NCBI GenBank assembly: GCA_000434735.1
Contig: FR881235.1
Span: forward strand, 1 to 12,776
Direction of reading: 5' to 3'
Source: Bacteroides sp. CAG:530
GTDB taxonomy: Bacteria; Bacteroidota; Bacteroidia; Bacteroidales; Bacteroidaceae
Length of the DNA: 12,776 bases
The position numbers and the translations under genes were made by a program. The notes below the pieces were generated by a model. That model was given only the letters and a program-made list of their open reading frames with translations. It did no database searches and was not told where the DNA came from. Below, piece after piece: positions 1-5,388 of the stretch. Each line of letters begins with the position of its first letter. The stretch's first letter is position 1.

Positions 1-32
1 AAAAAGAGGATGCATCGTTTCGACACACCCTC
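1..32 (-). terminator. Intrinsic terminator of the cas9-cas1-cas2 operon
   Basis: Read on the minus strand, 32 to 21 (GAGGGTGTGTCG) pairs with 17 to 6 (CGATGCATCCTC) as a 12-bp stem with three G-U pairs and an AAA loop. Five T follow (bases 5 to 1), and the window edge may cut the tract. It begins only two bases after the cas2 stop codon. It should end the cas transcript here, so an array further left would need its own promoters. The G-U pairs work only in the minus-strand RNA, which supports this direction. Confidence 0.7.
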
Positions 33-34
33 AT

Positions 35-367
35 TTAAAAGAGTTCCAATTGCTGACCAGGAGCCTCTGGAGGAAGAGGCTTTTTTCCGTAGAATAATTC
101 TATATTAGCAAATTGTTTATCTGTTATGCAGATTATCCCGACATTACCATATTCTGGCAAGAACGACTTGACACGCTTTATATGAACCGCAGCATTCTCT
201 TGACTGGCACAATGACGCACATAGATGGAAAACTGAAACATGGTAAATCCATCTCGCTGCAGATTCTTACGAAAAAGCGCATAGGCTTTCTTGTCTTTCT
301 TAGTTTCTGTAGGCAAATCAAAAAGAACTAATATCCACATAACACGATATTCGCTAAACCTGTCCAT
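35..367 (-). CDS. cas2: CRISPR-associated endonuclease Cas2 (type II-C)
   Basis: Cas2 is the small dimeric partner of Cas1. In the Cas1-Cas2 integrase it bridges two Cas1 dimers while new spacers are inserted into the array. The product is 110 aa, a normal Cas2 length. Its first beta strand (MWILVLFDLPT, residues 10-20) ends in the conserved Asp17, followed by the ferredoxin-like fold pattern with FQFSIYVRHC near residues 44-53 and a final strand VGIICITD. The annotated start at 367 lies two bases after the cas1 stop; Met10 is a possible alternative start that would better match many family members. It is the last gene of the cas operon, directly followed by a terminator. Identification as Cas2 is secure; nuclease activity is not implied, since Cas2 acts structurally during integration. 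Confidence 0.95.
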   Translation of the reverse strand: MDRFSEYRVMWILVLFDLPTETKKDKKAYALFRKNLQRDGFTMFQFSIYVRHCASQENAAVHIKRVKSFLPEYGNVGIICITDKQFANIELFYGKKPLPPEAPGQQLELF

Positions 368-369
368 AC

Positions 370-1305
370 TTACCGTTCAGGATAAATGATTTTTCGTAAT
401 TCTCCGTTGAAACATTTATAGAGAGATGCCGTGGTTTGAGCCACAGCTACCATCAAAGGACTTCGTTTACCCAAAACTTTCACTTCTAAAGTGGGAACAG
501 CAAGCATTGCCGCCTTCCATTCCTTAGTCAGTTCTTCGTGAGGAAGTCCTTTCTGCTTAATCAATCCATATACCAACTCGTCAACATACGGACGATACGG
601 TTCCATTATATCATCAGCCAAACAATAGGCATTATACCTATTATGATGATGTATGCCTAATGTAGGAAGCAAGCCACTCGTAACCAACGCTCTCGCTACT
701 ACTGCACGCAATATGGCGTATCCATAATTCAGCAAGTTATTGGGAGGAACGCCTTCACGGTCGCGAGTAAAATCGGGGATATGCTGCATCAGTATCTTCC
801 AATAATAAGCAGCCGCACGCCCTTCCAAGTTATCAGGATCGCCACTCCTTACATCGCCAGCCCACACATACATGCACTTATGTTTCTCGCCTACACATTG
901 CTCCAACACCATGGCCTGATTATTTATCTTATACTGTATGGTTTGCTGCCAAAGTTGTTTTTTCAGCGGAAGCGAAGCATCAATCTGCTGTCGAAAGCGT
1001 TCGCATTGCGTAGTGTTGCCATATAGCGGAAGCATCAACCCCACCGGCATACTCTTACTATCACAAGTTATGACTGCACAATTATTTTCTAACAATGCCT
1101 CCAAAGCACCTTGTGTAATAGTAATCTGCTTATTATCGAGCACCATTACACCAATATCCTCTATCGGCTTTGTCACTTCTGTCTGTTGCTTAAACCCATC
1201 CGGAATTGAAGTACTTTTCACTACTTCCGGAAGTTTTATCACCAACTGCTGGTTACGAAGCGACAGATAAGCCGGGTTACCGAAATAAAGTGTTTTCTTT
1301 ATCAT
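370..1305 (-). CDS. cas1: CRISPR-associated integrase Cas1 (type II-C)
   Basis: Cas1 is the catalytic subunit of the spacer integrase: with Cas2 it joins prespacer DNA to the leader-proximal repeat. The product is 311 aa, full length for type II Cas1. The N-terminal beta domain opens with the type II hallmark KTLYFGNPAYLSL (residues 4-16). The metal-binding triad is visible: Glu161 in NLEGRAA, a histidine of the HHH cluster at 219-221 (best fit His220), and Asp232 in LADDIMEPYRPYVDE. It sits between cas9 (3-base gap) and cas2 (2-base gap), so the three genes are almost certainly one transcript. The absence of csn2 and cas4 next to it, with the short Cas1-Cas2 module, is what defines subtype II-C. 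No frameshift or missing catalytic residue was seen. Confidence 0.97.
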   Translation of the reverse strand: MIKKTLYFGNPAYLSLRNQQLVIKLPEVVKSTSIPDGFKQQTEVTKPIEDIGVMVLDNKQITITQGALEALLENNCAVITCDSKSMPVGLMLPLYGNTTQCERFRQQIDASLPLKKQLWQQTIQYKINNQAMVLEQCVGEKHKCMYVWAGDVRSGDPDNLEGRAAAYYWKILMQHIPDFTRDREGVPPNNLLNYGYAILRAVVARALVTSGLLPTLGIHHHNRYNAYCLADDIMEPYRPYVDELVYGLIKQKGLPHEELTKEWKAAMLAVPTLEVKVLGKRSPLMVAVAQTTASLYKCFNGELRKIIYPER

Positions 1306-1308
1306 AAG

Positions 1309-4300
1309 CTACGATGGTATTATATTCCCCAGACAGTCAATTCGTACTTTAAAAGGCCTAAGAGCAAATAATCCACTTAAACTTCTAACACGATAAGTCA
1401 TAGTCTTCTTTTGTACATCTGTTTCTAAATGATGAATAAAGTTATAGTCAGAAGAACTTAATTTCTGCACACGATACAAATGATCACTCAGCAACTTATA
1501 GTCTTTACTCTCTATAGCGAATTTCACTTCATCTTCTTCCATTCCTAAAATAAACATCTCATTTTGCTGCATACTCAATTTCAATGTCCAATCAGGTTTT
1601 GGCAACAGACTTAAGAAACTCTGAGGATATACATCATCACCGGCCATAGTTATTTTATCCCAAACTTCATTCGCATCTTTAATTATAATTGGTAAACCGT
1701 ACTTCTTACGCTCTACAGCATTCCAGAATGTACATACATGTTCTTGTCCTTTGCCATCAGCACCCACATAAATAGCTACATGGTGATTATTGCCAGGCTT
1801 AACAAAACCAATATCCATACCATTCTCATCTTTCTTTACCGGAACGACAGCAGACAAGCCTGTAAGGCAACGCACAGAACGAATAGGACGTTCTAAACCT
1901 TCGTCTTCATACCATTTCAAGGTCTTACCGTCTTTTACCACATCCTTAAACGCTTCTTTAGGTTTTCCACCAAACTTGCTAAGTCTATCTTCAAGAATCT
2001 GCTTAACCTTGCCATCAATCACATCAGCAATTTTGGTAAAATTAGGATTAACATCGTATTTCTTCACATACTCATCTTTAAAGCAAGTACCATATTCCAA
2101 TAGCTTTGTTTTCTCCTTATCCAAATAAACAGGATTCTTCTTGAGTGAAGCAAGGGCTTGCTTATTGTCGTTATCAAACTCTGCCAAGCGTTCTTTTACC
2201 AATGCTTTGATGTATGGTTTAAATATCAAATCCGGATTTTCGAATAAGTATTTTACAGGCATCTTTCGAACTATCGTACGAATCTTACCGTAAACACTAC
2301 CTTCACTCAATGCTCCACGGGGTACAACAATACCTTGCTGCACAACCTTTCCCTTAACTTTTCGTTTTCCGATAGTAGCTACTTTCTTACCTGCCTTAAA
2401 GGATATCAAAATACGAGACACAGCTTCCGCAACATCACTTACAGATATCGGACGCTGAGATATGATATACTTTTCTAACAGAGAACGTTTCTCTCTAAAC
2501 TGTATAGAGCATTTTTCAAGTTCTTTCTGCATATCGTCTCGCGTTTTACTAGAGCTTAAGGTATTGAATCGCTGAATAAATCCTTGCTTAGTACAAGCTA
2601 TGGTCAAAGCATCTATAGCATGATGTCTATGGTCGTCACGTTTAGTCCAGCCTTTTATGACTTCTTTAGAATGCACATTCTTTCCATGATCGCTTGTCCA
2701 TTCCACCATTTCAGTCAGCCCAAGTTCCTTGTACTTCGGCATCTGCAAGTTCATGGTTATATCATCCCATCCCCACAAATGGCGCAATTCAGCAGTGACA
2801 GTTCCACTTGTACTCCACACATTATAACATATGGTTTGCAAAATCTCACGCGCCTTTGTAGCTATGTATTGGCTCTCACGTAATTGACGATCTATAAAAT
2901 TACTCGGGATATCGTCTTCTGACATCAATAACTTATTGTACTTGGAACGACTTATAATTCTATCTGCATATAATTGATTAACTCTTTCTACATACTTATC
3001 AAAATCCTGCTTTGACTTAGTCTTCATAAAATCGTAAGCAGTCATATCGTTCTTATTGGCATTACATTTACGATGCGCAAGAGTCTTGTTACTCTGAGAA
3101 TCATCGAACAACTTTGATCTCGGTATTATATGTTCTACGTCGACTTCGTCGCCATTCATTGCAGCCGAAAACGAAATAGGATTTCCACAATAAATACAAA
3201 TTGCTTCATGCTTTTTCTCTCCCATCTCTTCAAACAGGCGGTACTTCAGAATATTGTTATGCGTAGCACGTATTCCATGTTCCTCGAGTTTCTTTTCAGC
3301 CTCTTTATTCTCACGTTGGCGCTTACTCATCGCCTTGTCGGCATCATTACGTTCTTCTTTACTCTGCTTTAATTCACGAGCTAGTTCAAGACGTATCTCA
3401 TCAGGTTTTCCATATTTGTCAATAATAGTATTCACCAACTGAATCATCTGGTTCATAATCTTTTCGACAATAGGCTGACGCAAAGAATTCTTAGTTAACA
3501 ACTTTAACTTATCATTCAGCTTTCGCTCATGATTCTCTTCTTTTGTCAATGAATTAGAGTGATTATAACCAGCATAGCACATTGCATCACTGTATTTATC
3601 GCCTTCCATAAGATAAGGCAATATCTTACGAATGGCTTTAGCCGACTTATTGCCGAAACCATACTTGCTGAAATCAATTTTGGCAAGTCGCCCTGCTGTC
3701 TCTGCATCTATGTCAAAGCGTTTTTGTAATGCCTTACAGCATTCGTCTTCGTCTGAAATAGAATAAATAGTATGCCACAACTGATAGAACAATTCTTTCT
3801 CTACCGATTTATCTATATATTGCAAAGGTTTTTCTCCAAGTACTTCACCTGTACTTTTAGTATATAAATAACACGGAGTTCCTACTTCCTGTTTCTCTAG
3901 ATTCAGCTGAAGTAACTGATTGTATTTGCTACCTAATATATCTGCTATTTTACATTTTGTAATATTACCTTGCAAGCCTTTTTCCAATTGCTTGGGCAGT
4001 ATATATTCTTTTTTATCCTTACGCAAAATCTTGAATAATGCTGCCGTAGTTAACTTTTCGTTATTATCCAAGAATTCAACCAACTGCTTCTTTTCCTCAA
4101 GAGTAAGTTCTATAGTATCGCCATATTTAGTGCTCAACTTGATATTATTCACACTCTCCCAAATCTTTGCTAACTGAAATAAAGGAGAACTTTTATGAGC
4201 AACCTTCGGACCGATAAACAATTCTTTTCCATTCTGATTCATCCACTTTCCCTCAAAATCGTAAACTGAAACAAGACCTTTTTGCGATTTTAATGGACGC

Positions 4301-4971
4301 TGATAGTAGATTATCTCATTACGAATTTCAGCTATAAGTTCTTCTGAAAGTCCTAAATGATCTTTTTGTCTTGAGCAAATAGCATCAAACTCTGCAATAT
4401 ATGCCTCACGTGGGAACACATTTTCTTTTACTCTAAAATATTCGTCACACTGAAGTGATTCATAGAAATACTGACCGATAGTTTGATTTTTCTCTTTAAT
4501 CTTATCAAAACGACTTTTTACTTCTTTTACATAATCAGTATCTTTCTTGTCTAAATTAGCATCGCTTCTACTACTTTTGTAACCTCGTTTCTGATTTAGC
4601 CAAAGCAATAAGCGTCCTAATTCTTGACGCGATATATATTCTGTAACAGCTTTACTACGCAATTGCCATAGATTCATTTTAGGCATCTTCCTTAAATCTT
4701 CACTAGGCATCATCAAATTTTTCTCAAGTACATTGATCAAATATTTGCGTCGCAACTGATAACGGTCATATCCTTTTCGAGTCGTACGTGCTTGAGTACG
4801 CAAAGAATTACGACTTTCGCCAGCACCTTTGGCAAAATCCTGTCCTTCTGTACCATTGTAAGGAATTATGCGACTACCTAATGCTATTATTCTTATCCCT
4901 TTTTCATCTTCTTCGATAAGTGCCCAGCCTATAGATGCTGAGCCTAGATCAAGCCCTAATATTCTCTTCAT
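1309..4971 (-). CDS. cas9: CRISPR RNA-guided endonuclease Cas9 (type II-C)
   Basis: Cas9 uses a crRNA:tracrRNA pair to cut matching double-stranded DNA next to a PAM. The 1220-aa product shows in order: RuvC-I (GLDLGSASIGWAL, Asp8); an Arg-rich bridge helix at about 53-80; a helical recognition lobe to about 510; RuvC-II (IRLELARE, Glu529); HNH (VDVEHIIPRS, His614, and Asn637 in KCNANK); RuvC-III (DHRHHAIDAL, His784 and Asp787); and a C-terminal wedge and PAM-interacting region with NNHHVAIY at 1061-1068. All nuclease positions are filled, so it should be active. Oddities: the usual DxDH of HNH is DVEH here, with Glu613 at a metal-ligand position. Three HNH cysteines (592, 595, 636) resemble a zinc knuckle without its fourth ligand. 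Start ATG at 4971; stop TAG three bases before cas1. The length is between the short Neisseria-like and long Bacteroides-like II-C enzymes. Confidence 0.98.
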   Translation of the reverse strand: MKRILGLDLGSASIGWALIEEDEKGIRIIALGSRIIPYNGTEGQDFAKGAGESRNSLRTQARTTRKGYDRYQLRRKYLINVLEKNLMMPSEDLRKMPKMNLWQLRSKAVTEYISRQELGRLLLWLNQKRGYKSSRSDANLDKKDTDYVKEVKSRFDKIKEKNQTIGQYFYESLQCDEYFRVKENVFPREAYIAEFDAICSRQKDHLGLSEELIAEIRNEIIYYQRPLKSQKGLVSVYDFEGKWMNQNGKELFIGPKVAHKSSPLFQLAKIWESVNNIKLSTKYGDTIELTLEEKKQLVEFLDNNEKLTTAALFKILRKDKKEYILPKQLEKGLQGNITKCKIADILGSKYNQLLQLNLEKQEVGTPCYLYTKSTGEVLGEKPLQYIDKSVEKELFYQLWHTIYSISDEDECCKALQKRFDIDAETAGRLAKIDFSKYGFGNKSAKAIRKILPYLMEGDKYSDAMCYAGYNHSNSLTKEENHERKLNDKLKLLTKNSLRQPIVEKIMNQMIQLVNTIIDKYGKPDEIRLELARELKQSKEERNDADKAMSKRQRENKEAEKKLEEHGIRATHNNILKYRLFEEMGEKKHEAICIYCGNPISFSAAMNGDEVDVEHIIPRSKLFDDSQSNKTLAHRKCNANKNDMTAYDFMKTKSKQDFDKYVERVNQLYADRIISRSKYNKLLMSEDDIPSNFIDRQLRESQYIATKAREILQTICYNVWSTSGTVTAELRHLWGWDDITMNLQMPKYKELGLTEMVEWTSDHGKNVHSKEVIKGWTKRDDHRHHAIDALTIACTKQGFIQRFNTLSSSKTRDDMQKELEKCSIQFREKRSLLEKYIISQRPISVSDVAEAVSRILISFKAGKKVATIGKRKVKGKVVQQGIVVPRGALSEGSVYGKIRTIVRKMPVKYLFENPDLIFKPYIKALVKERLAEFDNDNKQALASLKKNPVYLDKEKTKLLEYGTCFKDEYVKKYDVNPNFTKIADVIDGKVKQILEDRLSKFGGKPKEAFKDVVKDGKTLKWYEDEGLERPIRSVRCLTGLSAVVPVKKDENGMDIGFVKPGNNHHVAIYVGADGKGQEHVCTFWNAVERKKYGLPIIIKDANEVWDKITMAGDDVYPQSFLSLLPKPDWTLKLSMQQNEMFILGMEEDEVKFAIESKDYKLLSDHLYRVQKLSSSDYNFIHHLETDVQKKTMTYRVRSLSGLFALRPFKVRIDCLGNIIPS

Positions 4972-4993
4972 AGCTATTTGATTATAATTTTCT

Positions 4994-5001
4994 CAAATAT
5001 A
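4994..5001 (-). promoter_or_regulatory. Possible cas operon promoter (-7 box)
   Basis: On the minus strand 5001-4994 reads TATATTTG, a perfect Bacteroidetes TAnnTTTG box, placing a start near 4988 and a leader of about 17 nt before the cas9 ATG. No TTTG is found at the usual 19-21 base distance upstream, so the -33 part is poor. The A/T-rich leader has no Shine-Dalgarno, as is common in this phylum. Confidence 0.45.
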
Positions 5002-5021
5002 TAAATATTTTATCGTAAATA

Positions 5022-5053
5022 TTTGCTAATACGACTTTTATTTGATTATTTTG
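5022..5053 (+). promoter_or_regulatory. Possible tracrRNA promoter
   Basis: TTTG at 5022-5025 is followed after 21 bases by TATTTTG at 5047-5053, which is the Bacteroidetes -33/-7 pattern with one base missing in the -7 spacer (TAnTTTG instead of TAnnTTTG). Transcription would begin near 5058-5060, inside the anti-repeat. It faces away from the cas9 promoter and lies about 20 bases from it, so the two may interfere or be co-regulated. Confidence 0.45.
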
Positions 5054-5055
5054 CT

Positions 5056-5146
5056 GATACTAAATTGAAGCAATTCACAATAAGGATTATTCCGTTGTGA
5101 AAACATTAGGCTCTTGCCCATCGTCCTTTATCGGTGGGCTTTTTTT
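5056..5146 (+). ncRNA. tracrRNA of the type II-C system
   Basis: This plus-strand RNA would pair with the CRISPR repeat part of pre-crRNA, enable RNase III processing, and be held by Cas9. Three parts appear in the canonical order. The anti-repeat is at about 5056-5080 (ending GAAGCAATTCACAA). A nexus at 5082-5096, AAGGATTATTCCGTT, has a GGA/TCC hairpin and closely resembles the AAGGCTAGTCCGTT nexus of the Streptococcus pyogenes tracrRNA. A GC-rich terminator hairpin with seven T ends it at 5146. From the anti-repeat, the array repeat should contain something close to TTGTGAATTGCTTC at its 5' side; the array is outside the window, so this pairing cannot be confirmed here. Length is about 88-91 nt depending on the true 5' end. 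It is transcribed divergently from cas9. Identification rests on layout and motifs and is strong. Confidence 0.85.
5116..5146 (+). terminator. Intrinsic terminator of the tracrRNA
   Basis: GCCCATCG (5116-5123) pairs with CGGTGGGC (5132-5139) over 8 bp with one U-G pair and an 8-base loop, followed by seven T (5140-5146). In other tracrRNAs the 3' terminal hairpin also contacts Cas9, so it may do both jobs. Confidence 0.85.
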
Positions 5147-5175
5147 ATGCGGTATGCTCATACCGCATAAAAAAA
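5140..5175. repeat. Perfect 17-bp inverted repeat between two convergent terminators
   Basis: Bases 5140-5156 (seven T then ATGCGGTATG) are the exact reverse complement of 5159-5175 (CATACCGCAT then seven A), with CT in the centre. The outer T7 is the T-tract of the tracrRNA terminator, and the A7 is, on the other strand, the T-tract of the minus-strand terminator at 5169-5203. The inner 10-bp arms give a third hairpin. It can act as a backstop terminator in both directions or as a protein-binding palindrome; the sequence does not decide. Confidence 0.8.
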
Positions 5176-5203
5176 TAGTGCCCCGACTCACGTTGGGGCA
5201 CTA
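5169..5203 (-). terminator. Intrinsic terminator of the galE-side transcripts
   Basis: On the minus strand the stem TAGTGCCCC (5203 to 5195, extended inward by three pairs, one of them G-U) pairs with 5184 to 5176 around a 4-base loop, and seven T follow at 5175-5169. It would end both galE mRNA reading through and the possible small RNA that starts near 5328. Confidence 0.85.
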
Positions 5204-5328
5204 TCTACACAAACACAAAATAAAACACGACAAAACTACAAAGCAAACATCACGTTTCTATCTTTACGACAGTGACACTATCGTTATTCACATAAGAACG
5301 TATCTGTATATGTTTGCTCGTTTATATC
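5169..5328 (-). ncRNA. Candidate small RNA between galE and the tracrRNA
   Basis: No protein gene fits here, but a near-consensus Bacteroidetes promoter and a strong terminator frame a transcript of about 160 nt. Its 5' half can fold into one long interrupted hairpin. The closing stem AGCAAACAT (5318-5310) pairs with ATGTTTGCT (5250-5242). A second stem joins 5301-5296 and 5258-5252 (one bulged A). Then comes an internal bubble of 11 and 7 bases, and an apical 7-bp stem with a 5-base loop joins 5284-5278 and 5272-5266. The stretch from 5241 to 5204 is a G/U-rich, largely unstructured linker leading to the terminator. A rod with a central bubble recalls 6S RNA, but it is smaller than usual and the likeness is only architectural. 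It could instead be a Bacteroidales-specific RNA family, or merely the 3' UTR of galE. I do not know its function. Confidence 0.55.
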
Positions 5329-5332
5329 AATA

Positions 5333-5363
5333 CAAATATAAATCAATTTTGTAATTGTGCAAA
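5333..5363 (-). promoter_or_regulatory. Near-consensus Bacteroidetes promoter for the candidate small RNA
   Basis: On the minus strand TTTG (5363-5360) is followed after exactly 19 bases by TATATTTG (5340-5333), matching the -33 TTTG / -7 TAnnTTTG consensus with correct spacing. It is the best promoter match in the window. The predicted start is near 5328-5326. It lies downstream of the galE stop codon, so it cannot serve galE. Confidence 0.7.
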
Positions 5364-5376
5364 CATTTTTGCACAA
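5355..5376. repeat. 9-bp inverted repeat over the small-RNA -33 box
   Basis: TTGTGCAAA (5355-5363) and TTTGCACAA (5368-5376) are perfect inverted copies separated by CATT. The repeat ends 12 bases from the galE stop codon and its left arm contains the -33 TTTG of the promoter at 5333-5363. It may be an operator for a dimeric regulator or a hairpin at the end of galE mRNA. No T-tract follows on the minus strand, so a terminator is less likely. Confidence 0.6.
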
Positions 5377-5388
5377 ATTAACAGCATG

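Noticed and set aside
1..34. CRISPR repeat at the left edge
   Set aside because: I compared this stretch with the repeat predicted from the anti-repeat and found no match; it is better explained as a terminator hairpin. No repeat-spacer array lies in the window.
938..1270. 110-codon plus-strand open frame
   Set aside because: It is antisense to cas1, whose catalytic residues are intact; nothing supports expression.
5286..5292. ATTCACA shared between the small-RNA region and the tracrRNA anti-repeat
   Set aside because: A 7-base match in A/T-rich DNA is expected by chance and does not extend; I do not take it as a scaRNA-like or second anti-repeat element.
5097..5354. 85-codon plus-strand open frame across the intergenic region
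   Set aside because: It runs through the tracrRNA terminator, the palindrome and the opposing terminator, has no ribosome site and no recognisable protein features.
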